A stretch of 64,000 nucleotides of DNA from Lagierella sp. (GCF_029983815.1 NZ_JASBYU010000002.1:153080-217079), one strand, 5' to 3'. Counted from the stretch's first letter, positions 36,256-46,041 are shown. Notes: generated from the sequence alone by a model not told the origin. Made by a program: numbers and translations.

Positions 36256-37143
36256 ATGGCAATGGTAGATAAAGCGAGAAGAAATTTTTATAGGAAAGAG
36301 AATGCATTTAAAGGGATAGCCTTTGTGTCTACACTTACCTCTATCCTAGCCGTAGTTGTAATCTGTCTATTCATCTTTTCAAGAGGACTACCAACTATAA
36401 AAGAAATTGGAATAAAGAACTTTATCTTAGGGGCCAAATGGGCCCCTAATGCCAATCCAGCTAAATTTGGAATTTTCCCTTTCATCCTATCAAGTTTCTA
36501 TGTAACTTTAGGGGCGGTTTTACTGGGAGTTCCAACGGGTATATTCACTGCGGTTTTCATGGCTAAGTATTGCCCTAAAAAACTGCATTCTACCTTTACT
36601 GCTGGAATTAACTTAATGGCAGGTATTCCTTCTATTATTTATGGTTTCTTTGGTCTTACAGTTGTTGTTCCAGTTATAGCAAAGGCTATAAACAAAAACG
36701 GATTGACGATGCTTGCTGCAATTATAATACTTGCAATAATGATATTACCTACAGTTATATCTTTGTCTCAAGCAGCGATAAATTCCGTAGAAAAGAGTTA
36801 TTATGAAGGTGCAATGGCACTAGGTGCCACAAAGGAAAGATCTATTTTCACCGTTGTACTACCTGCTGCAAAGTCAGGTATCATATCAGCTGTGATCTTA
36901 GGAATGGGTAGAGCTATAGGAGAGACCATGGCGGTAATTTTAGTAGCTGGTGGACAGCCAAGAATGCCAAATGGTCTATTTAAAGGTGTTAGAACATTGA
37001 CTATGAACATTGCATTGGAAATGGGTTATGCTGCTGATTTGCATAGGGAAGCCCTTATAGCAACGGGAGCAGTTTTGTTTATATTCATATTGATAATCAA
37101 TATAATATTTGTAATCAGTAAAAGAAGGAGGATTAAGGAATGA
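36256..37143 (+). CDS. pstC: Phosphate ABC transporter permease PstC
   Basis: Inner subunit of the high-affinity phosphate importer. 295 residues with six membrane helices; the EAA-type coupling loop is SYYEGAMALGATKERSIFTVVLP. Motifs GIPSIIYGFFGL and GRAIGETMAV are typical of PstC. An alternative ATG lies two codons in. It overlaps pstA by 4 bp and sits directly after pstS. Confidence 0.95.
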   Translation: MAMVDKARRNFYRKENAFKGIAFVSTLTSILAVVVICLFIFSRGLPTIKEIGIKNFILGAKWAPNANPAKFGIFPFILSSFYVTLGAVLLGVPTGIFTAVFMAKYCPKKLHSTFTAGINLMAGIPSIIYGFFGLTVVVPVIAKAINKNGLTMLAAIIILAIMILPTVISLSQAAINSVEKSYYEGAMALGATKERSIFTVVLPAAKSGIISAVILGMGRAIGETMAVILVAGGQPRMPNGLFKGVRTLTMNIALEMGYAADLHREALIATGAVLFIFILIINIIFVISKRRRIKE

Positions 37144-37976
37144 AAACAGGTTCAAGAGTTTTAAAATTTCTAGTTTACTTCTTTTCAGTTCTTACATTAT
37201 TAAGCTTATTATTTGTAGTAGCATTTATTCTAATCAAGGGAGTAGTTCATTTGGAACCTAAACTATTTGCCCTTAAATACAATAGTGACAATGTTTCTAT
37301 GTTCCCAGCGATTATAAATACATTGATAATGGTTTTAATGTCTTTATTGGTTGCAGTTCCCCTTGGAATTTTAACTGCAATTTATTTGGCAGAATATGCG
37401 GATCAAGAAAATAGAATAGTAAGAGTTGTAAGAGTAACAGCCGATACACTGTCAGCGATACCATCAATTGTCTACGGTCTATTTGGTATGTTATTTTTTG
37501 TTATATATTTGAAATGGAATATTTCACTTTTAGCAGGAGCAATGACTACTGCAATTATGATACTTCCATTGGTTATGCGAAGTACTGAGGAAGCATTGAT
37601 AGCAATTCCTCAATCTCTAAGGGACGCTAGCTTTGGTCTTGGTGCAGGAAAGGTAAGAACTATTTTAAAGATAGTTGTACCAAGTGCAATGCCGGGAATT
37701 TTGGCAGGTGTAATATTGGGTATAGGTAGAATTGTAGGTGAAACTGCTGCACTTCTATTTACATCAGGTACCGTTGCCGAAATACCTAAGAAAGTTGTAG
37801 GTCCGGCTTCTGGAGGTAGAACATTGGCACTACACATGTATGCCCTATCCTCCGAAGGTATGAATGTTAACCAAGCCTATGCGACAGGCGTAATTCTATT
37901 AATTGTAATATTATTAATAAACGGTGCTTCAACAGTGCTGGCTAAAAAACTTGGAAGGGAACAAATAGATGAGTAA
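37140..37976 (+). CDS. pstA: Phosphate ABC transporter permease PstA
   Basis: Second permease of the phosphate importer, 278 residues and six helices. It has IYLAEYADQENRIVRVVR, LSAIPSIVYGLFGMLFFV, the coupling loop SLRDASFGLGAGKVRTILKI and GRIVGETAALLFT. It overlaps pstC by 4 bp and pstB by 8 bp, so the subunits are translationally coupled. Confidence 0.95.
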   Translation: MKTGSRVLKFLVYFFSVLTLLSLLFVVAFILIKGVVHLEPKLFALKYNSDNVSMFPAIINTLIMVLMSLLVAVPLGILTAIYLAEYADQENRIVRVVRVTADTLSAIPSIVYGLFGMLFFVIYLKWNISLLAGAMTTAIMILPLVMRSTEEALIAIPQSLRDASFGLGAGKVRTILKIVVPSAMPGILAGVILGIGRIVGETAALLFTSGTVAEIPKKVVGPASGGRTLALHMYALSSEGMNVNQAYATGVILLIVILLINGASTVLAKKLGREQIDE

Positions 37977-38718
37977 GATAAAAATCGAAAATTTTAATTC
38001 ATATTATGGGGATTTCCATGCTATAAAAAATGTAAATATGGATATCGAAGAAAATGAAGTTACTGCTTTTATCGGACCTTCAGGATGTGGAAAGTCCACT
38101 CTTTTAAAGAGTCTAAATAGAATGAACGACTTGGTTTCATCCTATAGAAAAGAGGGTAATATATATCTGGACGGAAAGGAAATTTTTTCTGAAATAGACG
38201 TTTATGAACTTAGAAAGAGAGTAGGGATGGTGTTCCAAAAACCAAATCCATTCCCAATGTCAATCTATGATAATATCGCCTATGGTCCAAGGACACATGG
38301 TATCAAGAACAAGAAGACTTTAGATGAAATAGTTGAAAGGTCATTAAGTCAAGCGGCTATTTTTGATGAAGTTAAGGACAATTTGAATAAATCTGCATTG
38401 GCTCTTTCCGGAGGGCAACAACAAAGGATTTGTATAGCAAGAGCTATGGCTGTTGAACCGGAAGTAATTTTATTGGATGAGCCAACTTCGGCACTGGATC
38501 CAATTTCAACTTCTAAGATAGAAGAACTTTTAGACGAAATCAAGAAAGAATACACAATTGTAATCGTAACTCATAACATGCAACAGGCAACAAGGGTTTC
38601 TGATAAGACAGGTTTCTTCTTGTTAGGGGATCTAGTGGAATTTTCTGATACTGAACAATTATTTAGTGTTCCTCGAGACCAAAGAACTGAAGACTATATT
38701 ACAGGACGTTTCAGCTAG
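37969..38718 (+). CDS. pstB: Phosphate ABC transporter ATPase PstB
   Basis: ATPase driving phosphate import, 249 residues. Walker A IGPSGCGKSTLLKSLNRMND near residue 32, the PstB-specific QKPNPFPMSIYDNIAYGPR, signature LSGGQQQRICIARA, Walker B VILLDEPTSALDP, and the switch TH in VTHNMQQATRVSD. Complete and normal. Confidence 0.97.
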   Translation: MSKIKIENFNSYYGDFHAIKNVNMDIEENEVTAFIGPSGCGKSTLLKSLNRMNDLVSSYRKEGNIYLDGKEIFSEIDVYELRKRVGMVFQKPNPFPMSIYDNIAYGPRTHGIKNKKTLDEIVERSLSQAAIFDEVKDNLNKSALALSGGQQQRICIARAMAVEPEVILLDEPTSALDPISTSKIEELLDEIKKEYTIVIVTHNMQQATRVSDKTGFFLLGDLVEFSDTEQLFSVPRDQRTEDYITGRFS

Positions 38719-38726
38719 GGGGAAAA

Positions 38727-39374
38727 ATGAGAAGTAAATTTGATGAAGAATTAAATTTGTTAAATGATGAATTAACAGAGATGGGAGATTTGATCTCCGT
38801 TAGAATAATAGAAGCCGTTAGAGCTTTTAGACATAAGGATCTTATTAAGGCTAAATTCATTATGGACAATGATGAAGATGTAAATGAATACGAGAGAAAG
38901 ATCGAAGAGAGAGCTCTAAAGCTGCTTTTACGTCAACAGCCAGTGGCTAGTGACCTAAGGTTAATTTCATCTGCGTTAAAGATGATTACAGATATGGAGA
39001 GAATAGGAGATCACGCAGTGGACATAGCGGAAATTGTTATGACCATTCCACAGGTTACAAAGGACGAAACATATCAAAAGATTATTGTAATGGCTGATAC
39101 TTCTATTGAAATGTTAAAGGAAAGTTTAAAGAGTTTTGTGACAGGAGATCTATCCCTTGTAGACAATATTAGTAGACATGATGATAGAGTTGATGGATTT
39201 TTCGACGAAGTCAGAGAAGATGTAGTGGGAGAAATCAGAGCCGATACAATCGGAGCTGAATATGCAATTGATATTTTGATGATTGCAAAGTATCTTGAAA
39301 GAATAGGAGATCATGCAGAGAATATTTCAGAATGGGTTGAATATTCTATCACAGGACAACACGTACAAAAGTAG
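38727..39374 (+). CDS. phoU: Phosphate signalling protein PhoU
   Basis: Links the Pst transporter to the PhoR kinase and restrains phosphate uptake. 215 residues, two three-helix repeats. Each has the metal-cluster motif: ERIGDHAVDIAE near residue 90 and ERIGDHAENISEW near 194. It follows pstB by 8 bp and precedes the two-component pair. Confidence 0.95.
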   Translation: MRSKFDEELNLLNDELTEMGDLISVRIIEAVRAFRHKDLIKAKFIMDNDEDVNEYERKIEERALKLLLRQQPVASDLRLISSALKMITDMERIGDHAVDIAEIVMTIPQVTKDETYQKIIVMADTSIEMLKESLKSFVTGDLSLVDNISRHDDRVDGFFDEVREDVVGEIRADTIGAEYAIDILMIAKYLERIGDHAENISEWVEYSITGQHVQK

Positions 39375-39383
39375 GTATGATGA

Positions 39384-40070
39384 ATGAGGACAGTTTACTT
39401 AGTTGAAGATGAAGATAATATAAGAGACTTAGTTGTTTATGCCTTGAACAATTCCAACTTTATTGCCAATGGCTATGTGGATGCTGAAGGGTTAATGGAA
39501 GGCTTGGAAGAAAAAGTACCAGACCTGATTTTACTGGACATAATGTTGGAAGGTAAGGATGGGTATGAGATTTTAAAATTTCTGAAGGAAAATTCGGAAT
39601 ATAAGGATATTCCCGTAATTATGGTTACAGCCAAGGATGAGGAAATCGACAAGGTTAGAGGACTGGATATGGGGGCAGATGACTATGTCATTAAGCCCTT
39701 TGGAGTTATGGAACTCATTTCCAGAATTAAGGCTGTGTTGAGAAGATATGGCAAGTCACAACCAGAAGTACATGGCGGGAAAATCTATTTTAGAGATATA
39801 GAGATGGACCTTTCTAAAAGAGTTGTCAAAGTCGGTGGAGAAGAAGTGAAATTAACCTATAAGGAATTTGAGCTTCTTTACTACCTTATCGAAAACAAAG
39901 ATATTGTTTTAACAAGACAAAAGCTGACTGAAGAGATATGGGGCTTTGACTACGAAGGAGAGACTAGGACCATCGACGTTCATATAAGGACGCTTAGACA
40001 AAAACTTGATAGGGACGGATATATTGTAACTGTGAGAAATGTCGGTTACAAGATCGTAGATGAGGACTAA
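39384..40070 (+). CDS. phoB: Phosphate response regulator (OmpR family, PhoB/PhoP)
   Basis: DNA-binding response regulator, 228 residues. The receiver has acidic pocket VEDEDN, phospho-acceptor Asp52 in LLDIML and Lys in VIKPFG. The winged-helix output contains LTYKEFELLYYLIENKDIVLTRQKL and ends TIDVHIRTLRQKL...VRNVGYKI. Placed after phoU and before the kinase, it most likely binds the TTAACA repeats in front of pstS. Confidence 0.93.
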   Translation: MRTVYLVEDEDNIRDLVVYALNNSNFIANGYVDAEGLMEGLEEKVPDLILLDIMLEGKDGYEILKFLKENSEYKDIPVIMVTAKDEEIDKVRGLDMGADDYVIKPFGVMELISRIKAVLRRYGKSQPEVHGGKIYFRDIEMDLSKRVVKVGGEEVKLTYKEFELLYYLIENKDIVLTRQKLTEEIWGFDYEGETRTIDVHIRTLRQKLDRDGYIVTVRNVGYKIVDED

Positions 40071-40072
40071 AA

Positions 40073-41119
40073 ATGGATATGAATCTTGTAAAAAAAGTAG
40101 GATTATCCTATTTAGGGGTATTTTTGGTTTTTAAAATACTTTTAGATTATGTTTTTCATGCCAAAAAAGACCTGACGACTTATACAGGTCTTATTTTGGT
40201 TCTTTGCGCTATTTTAACCTATTTTCTACTTAGACATCAGAAGGGTAAGTACAATCCAAAATCCCTTTCTGCTATTATAATTTCCGAAGTGTTCAACGAC
40301 GACAATCTGGACTTAAAATATGATAAGGATATAAATGAGCTTCTGGACATTTTAGAAAATGAAAAGGGTAACTCCATGTTTTCCATGGCCCAATATAAGA
40401 CCATGGAAAAACTTAGGTCGGAGTTCTCTGCCAATGTTACCCATGAATTAAAGACTCCCCTAACTTCTATTATAGGCCATGCTGAAATGATTCAAACTGG
40501 AATAGCCACAGGGGATAAGGCAAAGGAGTTTTCTGGAATAATAATTCAAGATGCAGGAAAACTCTTAGAGCTTATTAACGACCTTATTGCCCTATCAAAG
40601 TTTACGGGCAAGGAAGCCATCAGTTTGGATTTAACCACCTTTGATTTAATGGATTTAGTCGATGAGAGCATAAAGGACATAAGCAATATGGCTAGAGTAA
40701 AGGGTGTGGACATAATACGTAATATGGACCCGGTTACGGTGACTGCAGATAGAGAAAAAATAAAAAATTTACTTAATAATCTACTCTCCAATGGAGTAAA
40801 ATACAATAAAAAGGGCGGAATGCTTAAAGTTACTGTCTATAGTAACCTGGATGAGGCGGTTGTAAGGGTTAAGGACACTGGAATAGGAATTTCAAAACCA
40901 GACACTGCAAGAATATTCGAAAGGTTTTATGTGGCGGACAAATCCAGAGGGAAAAACGCCGGAACAGGACTTGGTCTTTCTATAGTAAAACATACGGCCC
41001 TCGCCCATAACGGTAATATTAGGGTAAAGAGTACAATTGGAGAAGGCTCTGAGTTTATATTTACATTTCCAAAAAAGGGTCCGGAAAAGACCGACTATAC
41101 CATGGGAGAAAATTCATAG
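40073..41119 (+). CDS. phoR: Sensor histidine kinase PhoR
   Basis: Membrane sensor kinase, 348 residues. Two N-terminal membrane helices (~8-28 and ~38-56) enclose almost no extracellular domain, so sensing probably occurs through PhoU/Pst. The H-box FSANVTHELKTPLTSIIGH has the phospho-His near residue 124. The ATPase part has the N-box NLLSNGVKYNKKGG, DTGIGISKPD and GTGLGLSIVKH. It begins two bases after phoB and ends the operon. Confidence 0.92.
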   Translation: MDMNLVKKVGLSYLGVFLVFKILLDYVFHAKKDLTTYTGLILVLCAILTYFLLRHQKGKYNPKSLSAIIISEVFNDDNLDLKYDKDINELLDILENEKGNSMFSMAQYKTMEKLRSEFSANVTHELKTPLTSIIGHAEMIQTGIATGDKAKEFSGIIIQDAGKLLELINDLIALSKFTGKEAISLDLTTFDLMDLVDESIKDISNMARVKGVDIIRNMDPVTVTADREKIKNLLNNLLSNGVKYNKKGGMLKVTVYSNLDEAVVRVKDTGIGISKPDTARIFERFYVADKSRGKNAGTGLGLSIVKHTALAHNGNIRVKSTIGEGSEFIFTFPKKGPEKTDYTMGENS

Positions 41120-41268
41120 TCTCATTTTTTCAATTTGAGGCCTTATTTGAATGTGAGGATTAAACTAGGGTATAATATTTATAACTGCTATTTTTTAAAA
41201 GATGGGATAGATTTAAATTCCCATTGGCATTTATATCTTATAGTTATAAAAATTTCTAAGGTGAGATT

Positions 41269-42204
41269 ATGAAATGTGAATTTTGTGGAGAAGAATTACA
41301 AGAAAATTTCAAATATTGTACAAATTGTGGCATGCCTGTAAAGGTTAAAAAGGCGGAAAATAAGAATGTAGAATATTTTGAAATCCTAGAAAAGAAGAAA
41401 GAACCTTCTAAATATGACTTTAGTGGATTTCTTGAAGACTATAAAAAAGAAGAAGAGAAGGAATTTAAAGAAAGTCAAAGAAAAAGACCGATTTTCAATA
41501 AGGAAAATGTTGAAGACAAAGAGGATTTTGATAAGGATAACACCTCTAGAATTTTAGAGGATGAAGAAGAGGACAATTTAGAGGATACAAAGAAGAGAAG
41601 GCTTTTTGAAAGGACCGACTATGACCTCTTTGAATCCATTAGAGAGAACAAATCCAAAAGTTTTTACGAAGAGGAGAAAAGTTCATCTAATTTTTTTGAA
41701 CGGTTTAAGAAAAAGGGCAATTCTAAAAAAGAAGAGCCTAAGTCTCAATACAGTGAAGAGAAATTTTACGACAAAGACAGCTTTGAAGATGAAAGAGACT
41801 TTAGAGAGGACTATGTTCCAGAGGGGTTTATACCAAAGAGCGAGTTAAAAAGGCTAAGAAGACAAAATCAAATGAGAACTGTAACCAATTTTATTTTCAA
41901 TATAATCGTCTTTGGTGTAGTTTTATTTGTTTGCTTTACTGGAGCAGAAACCTTTAAAGGTTTCTTCGCTAGATATTTTTCGATATTTGATGGGATGTCA
42001 CCTAGATTCTTTATAGCTTTGACTACTTCAGCAGCTCTGTTTTTGCTAATACCCTTTTTCAAATGTAGGGGCAATGCTAAAGTTCCGCTACTCATATTTT
42101 CTATTTTAATCAGTTGGACCCTTTTAGGGTGGATAGTGCTTATGATTGTAGCAACAATATCCAATAGAAAGTGGGACAAGAGGGTAAGGGACTTGATTAT
42201 GTAG
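41269..42204 (+). CDS. Zinc-ribbon membrane protein, second copy of this architecture
   Basis: 311 residues: N-terminal zinc ribbon (MKCEFCGEEL and KYCTNCGMPV), a long, highly charged Lys/Glu-rich linker (~25-200) with repeated FxE/D-rich stretches, then three membrane helices (~206-300). It shares its layout, not detailed sequence, with the protein at 27492. Function unknown. It has its own GAGGTGAT-type start region (AAGGTGAG) and a TATAAT upstream. Confidence 0.8.
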   Translation: MKCEFCGEELQENFKYCTNCGMPVKVKKAENKNVEYFEILEKKKEPSKYDFSGFLEDYKKEEEKEFKESQRKRPIFNKENVEDKEDFDKDNTSRILEDEEEDNLEDTKKRRLFERTDYDLFESIRENKSKSFYEEEKSSSNFFERFKKKGNSKKEEPKSQYSEEKFYDKDSFEDERDFREDYVPEGFIPKSELKRLRRQNQMRTVTNFIFNIIVFGVVLFVCFTGAETFKGFFARYFSIFDGMSPRFFIALTTSAALFLLIPFFKCRGNAKVPLLIFSILISWTLLGWIVLMIVATISNRKWDKRVRDLIM

Positions 42205-42206
42205 TA

Positions 42207-42235
42207 TTGGCAAAAGGTGTTAATTGTGATAACAT
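42207..42235 (+). promoter_or_regulatory. Promoter of the proS T-box transcript
   Basis: TTGGCA (42207-42212), a 17-bp spacer and TAACAT (42230-42235), placing the start of RNA just before the T-box leader. Confidence 0.65.
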
Positions 42236-42239
42236 AGAC

Positions 42240-42446
42240 TTTACCTGGGAAAAGAACTAATACCTTTGGAAGCCATTAAAGAGAGAAAGTGGTTGGTGAA
42301 AACTTTCTGGTAAACTTTGGGAACCTGTCTTGGAGGTTGCAGACAAAACTGCAGGGTTGTGCCTTATAGCTTTCAAGTGGATTATTTAATTTTAAAAGAA
42401 GTGGTACCGCGTAACCTTTCGCCTTCTAGGTGGAAGGTTTTTTTAG
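42240..42446 (+). promoter_or_regulatory. T-box riboswitch (proline) with terminator
   Basis: Stem I contains AGAGAGAAAGTGGTTGGTG and the specifier loop GGGAACCTG, whose CCT matches a proline codon. The conserved T-box AAGTGGTACCGCG is at 42399-42411. The terminator stem (42413-42423 with 42429-42439) and T-run follow. Uncharged tRNA-Pro should favour the antiterminator and turn on proS. Confidence 0.93.
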
Positions 42447-42528
42447 TTATCAAACGAATTTTAAGGGTTTGACTATCTATTTTTACATGAATTTTATTGT
42501 ATTTGATTTACAAAAGGAGGACTTATTT

Positions 42529-44271
42529 ATGAAAATGTCAAAGTTTTATATGCCTACTTTAAGGGAAGATCCAGCTGATGCTGAAATAGCCAGCCATAAA
42601 CTTCTCCTTAGAGGAGGGATGATCAGAAAGACTGCATCGGGTATTTATTCATATCTTCCACTGGGTTATAGAGTGGTTCGTAAAATTGAAAATATCGTAA
42701 GGGAGGAAATGGACAACTTTGGATCTCAAGAGATTTTAATGTCCGCCCTACAACCAAGGGAAATCTGGGAGGAGTCTGGAAGATGGGCAACCTTTGGTCC
42801 AGAGATGTTTAAACTTAGGGATAGAAATGACAGGGAGTTCTGTCTTGGACCTACTGCCGAAGAATACTTTACAAATTTGATAAAGGGCGAAATCAAAAGC
42901 TATAAACAGCTGCCTTTAAATATCTATCAAATTCAATATAAATATAGGGATGAAAAAAGACCTAGGTTTGGTATAAATAGATCTAGAGAGTTTTTGATGA
43001 AGGACGCCTATACCTTTGATACGGACATGGAAGGTTTAAATAAAGCCTATGAAAATATGTGGAAGGCCTATGAAGTGATATTCGATAGATTAAAGCTTGA
43101 TTATAAGGTAGTGGCAGGAGACAGTGGAGCCATGGGTGGAAACAACTCCCATGAATTTATAGCCCTATCAGAAACTGGAGAAGGGGTAATCTTCTACAGT
43201 GACTCTTCAACTTTTGCTGCCACAGACGAAAAGGCAGAAGTTTACTATGAAGTGGATGAAGAAGATGTGGAGATGAAGGAACTTACTAAGATCTTCACCC
43301 CTAACTGTAAGACCATCGAAGATGTCAAGGAATTTACCAACACATCAAGTAGTCACTGTGCCAAGGCTATAGATTTAATGGTGGAAGGAAAACCTGTTTT
43401 AGTCATCATACCTGGAGATAGAGAGCTCAACGTTTCTAAGTTGGTTTCTTACTTAAAGGTTCCAGAACATGCAATTGAGATGATGACTGACATTGACATA
43501 GAAGAAAAGTTGAATTCATCACCAGGATTTACAGGACCTAGTTCTGAAATTCCAGAAGATGTAAGGATTATCATCGACGAACGAATCACGAAGATGAAAA
43601 ATCTCGTAATAGGTGCAAATGAAAAGGACTACCACTATAAAGATGCCAACTATGGAAGGGACTTTGACGGGGAAGTGGTAAAGGATCTTCTTATGATTGA
43701 AGAAGGGGACATCGACCCTGAGACAAAGGAACCCCTTAAATCTGCAAGGGGAATCGAAGTGGGTAATATCTTCCAATTGGGAGAGAAATATTCCAAGGCA
43801 CTTGATGCAACCTACCTTGATGAAAATGGAAAAGAACAGCACTTTTACATGGGTAGCTATGGCATAGGTATAACTAGGACGGTAACTGCCATAATTGAGC
43901 AAAATCATGACGACAATGGTATTATTTGGCCATTGATAGTTGCGCCATACCATGTAATCATCTCCGTTATGAACACGAGGGACGAGGATCAGATGGAACT
44001 TGGAACCAAGATATATGAAAACTTAAGACTAAAGGGTGTGGAAGTTATCCTTGACGATAGAAAAGAGAGGGCTGGAGTTAAATTTAATGACAGAGACCTA
44101 ATTGGTATACCTCTTAGGGTTACAGTAGGCAAGAGAGCGGGAGAAGGAATTGTCGAATATTCTACCCGTGAAAAAATGGAAAACAGCGAAATGGACTATA
44201 ACGATGCCATTGAAGAGATAATGAAAGAAGTATCTAAATCTTTAAAATGTTTAGACAATTATTATAGATAA
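42529..44271 (+). CDS. proS: Prolyl-tRNA synthetase
   Basis: Charges tRNA-Pro. ATG 42529 has AAAGGAGG at 42513-42520. An in-frame start at 42430 would lie within the T-box terminator and is rejected. 580 residues. Class II motifs: motif 1 region IRKTASGIYSYLPLGYRVVRK, motif 2 RDEKRPRFGINRSREFLMKD, and motif 3 GSYGIGITRTVTAI. Between motifs 2 and 3 sits the bacterial-type editing (INS/YbaK) domain, and the C-terminus has the anticodon-binding domain. Controlled by the upstream T-box. Confidence 0.97.
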   Translation: MKMSKFYMPTLREDPADAEIASHKLLLRGGMIRKTASGIYSYLPLGYRVVRKIENIVREEMDNFGSQEILMSALQPREIWEESGRWATFGPEMFKLRDRNDREFCLGPTAEEYFTNLIKGEIKSYKQLPLNIYQIQYKYRDEKRPRFGINRSREFLMKDAYTFDTDMEGLNKAYENMWKAYEVIFDRLKLDYKVVAGDSGAMGGNNSHEFIALSETGEGVIFYSDSSTFAATDEKAEVYYEVDEEDVEMKELTKIFTPNCKTIEDVKEFTNTSSSHCAKAIDLMVEGKPVLVIIPGDRELNVSKLVSYLKVPEHAIEMMTDIDIEEKLNSSPGFTGPSSEIPEDVRIIIDERITKMKNLVIGANEKDYHYKDANYGRDFDGEVVKDLLMIEEGDIDPETKEPLKSARGIEVGNIFQLGEKYSKALDATYLDENGKEQHFYMGSYGIGITRTVTAIIEQNHDDNGIIWPLIVAPYHVIISVMNTRDEDQMELGTKIYENLRLKGVEVILDDRKERAGVKFNDRDLIGIPLRVTVGKRAGEGIVEYSTREKMENSEMDYNDAIEEIMKEVSKSLKCLDNYYR

Positions 44272-44277
44272 TTATAG

Positions 44278-44316
44278 ATGATAGTGGTCATTAAAACTGG
44301 TCACTATCATTATTTC
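44278..44316 (+). terminator. Terminator of proS
   Basis: A 9-bp perfect stem ATGATAGTG (44278-44286) with CACTATCAT (44302-44310); the following TATTTCATT is only moderately T-rich. Confidence 0.65.
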
Positions 44317-44346
44317 ATTCAATATATTTATAAACTTGTGGTATTA

Positions 44347-44375
44347 TTGACAGCGCGTAAAGGATTCTATACAAT
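44347..44375 (+). promoter_or_regulatory. Promoter of the transglutaminase lipoprotein gene
   Basis: TTGACA (44347-44352), a 17-bp spacer and TACAAT (44370-44375); an AAAGGAGAA site precedes the ATG. Confidence 0.85.
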
Positions 44376-44426
44376 AAATTTAAATGGGTACAAAGTTATA
44401 CCCATAATAAAAAAAAGGAGAATAGG

Positions 44427-45557
44427 ATGAAACGTAAATTAATTTTAATTTTGTTTGCTATTTTTTTATCATTCACAATTACAGCATGTAACAAAACTGA
44501 TGATAACAAGGCAACAGAGGACTCTTCAGCGGCTACGACTGAAGCTACAGAAGCAACAGTCGCTACTGAAGAGACCAAGGAAGAAAAGGAAAATGATAGT
44601 GAAGCGGAGGAAGTCTCAGGAAAGGTAACACAGGAATTTGACTTATCATCCCACAAGAGTGAAAAGTCTTCAAGACTTTGGATTCCATATGCTCAGTCCG
44701 ATGAATTTCAAGATATTTCCAATGAAGAAATCAAAATAGATGAAGCAGTTGGAACTGCGACTGTAGAGGAAGACGAACTTGGAAACAAGATGATATATGT
44801 GGAGTTTAAACCTGAAGCTACTGAAAAGAAGGTTAGCTATTCCTTTGATGTCACAAGAAGAGAAGCCCTAAGACCTGAAATTAAAGAGGAAACAGACTTT
44901 AACAAGGATGAATTCAAAGAGTACTTATCAGATTCTAAGCTTTTAAATATAAATGGTCCTATAAAGGAACAAGCAAAGGAAATTACAGAGGGAAAGACTA
45001 CAGTTGAAGAGAAGGTAAAGGCTATCTACGACTGGATCTACGACAATATGAACAGGGACAATGACGTTATAGGTTGTGGACTTGGAGATGTGGATCAACT
45101 ACTTGATACAAAGGCTGGAAAGTGTACCGATATCGGTTCTGTATTCATTGCCCTTTGTAGAGCGTCAGATATACCTGCAAGGGAAACCTTCGGCGTTAGA
45201 CTTAGTAAGGACGATACTGCTGACATCACAAAGTCACAACACTGTTGGGTTGAGTACTATCAACCTGGAACAGGTTGGTTCCCTATCGATATAGCCGATG
45301 TATTAAAGGGAATTTTAAATGACAATCTGGAAAAGGACAGTAAGGAAGCCCTAGCTCTAAAGGATTATTACTATGGTAATTGGGATGCTGTAAGGGTAGG
45401 CTTTACTACAGGTAGAGATTTAGTGTTAAATCCAAAACAAGAGGGAGAACCATTAAATCAATTTGGTTACCCATATGCTGAAATAGATGGAAAGGCAATA
45501 GACTTCTATAAACCTGACCAATTTGTATACACTTTCAATTGGGAAAAAGCAAAATAG
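44427..45557 (+). CDS. Transglutaminase-like domain lipoprotein
   Basis: 376 residues, anchored outside the membrane: signal peptide with lipobox TITAC, then a Thr/Glu/Ala-rich linker. The transglutaminase-like core carries the expected triad: Cys in AGKCTDIGSVFIALCR (~residue 232), His in SQHCWVEYY (~272), and Asp in WFPIDIADV (~290). Such proteins may act as proteases, cross-linkers or non-catalytic wall proteins. It has a strong promoter and stands alone. Confidence 0.88.
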   Translation: MKRKLILILFAIFLSFTITACNKTDDNKATEDSSAATTEATEATVATEETKEEKENDSEAEEVSGKVTQEFDLSSHKSEKSSRLWIPYAQSDEFQDISNEEIKIDEAVGTATVEEDELGNKMIYVEFKPEATEKKVSYSFDVTRREALRPEIKEETDFNKDEFKEYLSDSKLLNINGPIKEQAKEITEGKTTVEEKVKAIYDWIYDNMNRDNDVIGCGLGDVDQLLDTKAGKCTDIGSVFIALCRASDIPARETFGVRLSKDDTADITKSQHCWVEYYQPGTGWFPIDIADVLKGILNDNLEKDSKEALALKDYYYGNWDAVRVGFTTGRDLVLNPKQEGEPLNQFGYPYAEIDGKAIDFYKPDQFVYTFNWEKAK

Positions 45558-45589
45558 ATAAAGATATAATCGAATTATAATAAATGGCT

Positions 45590-45617
45590 GCTCAGTTGAA
45601 ATACTGAGCCCTTTATT
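45590..45617 (+). terminator. Possible terminator of the transglutaminase gene
   Basis: Stem GCTCAGT (45590-45596) with ACTGAGC (45603-45609), then CCTTTATTTG, a weak T-run. Confidence 0.5.
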
Positions 45618-45794
45618 TGTAATAAATACAAGGGTGTATACATTAGTGGATTAGAATGGTATGATAGTAATAGGATTTATTTTAATGTTATTTGCGAAAA
45701 TTTAGAATAAAATTTTATAAATAGGGTATTTAATATTACAAGAGATAATAAATGTACATTTAAATAGGATTATTAAAAGGGTAGGGGTGTTGAA

Positions 45795-46031
45795 ATGAAA
45801 AATAGAATAGAAGAGTTTAGAAAGCCTTTAGGTCTATCTCAGCATAGGTTAGGAAAAAAAGTAGGGGTTTCAAGGATTAGTATCAATAAGATTGAAAATG
45901 AGAAGACCATGCCTAATTTGAAATTAGCCGGTGCCATAGCCGACGCTCTAGATAAATGTGTTTATGAAGTATTTGACTTAGATGGGACGGGGAAGTTTCA
46001 ATGCCCATGTGTAAAACCAGAAGATAGATAG
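45795..46031 (+). CDS. XRE-family helix-turn-helix regulator
   Basis: 78-residue Cro/CI-type DNA-binding protein. The helix-turn-helix is LSQHRLGKKVGVSRISINKIENEKTMP, with the family IEN motif. It continues LKLAGAIADALDKCVYEVFDLD and ends with a short Cys pair (CPC). It has no other domain. It precedes by 10 bases the putative peptidase gene, so the two are likely one unit. Target unknown. Confidence 0.9.
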   Translation: MKNRIEEFRKPLGLSQHRLGKKVGVSRISINKIENEKTMPNLKLAGAIADALDKCVYEVFDLDGTGKFQCPCVKPEDR

Positions 46032-46041
46032 TTAGGATTTT

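Noticed and set aside
42430..42528. Extended N-terminus of ProS from 42430
   Set aside because: It would start inside the T-box terminator hairpin; ATG 42529 has a strong ribosome site and the family start.
43519..43953. 144-residue frame antisense to proS
   Set aside because: It is a shadow of the proS coding frame with no start signals; similar antisense frames elsewhere were dropped for the same reason.
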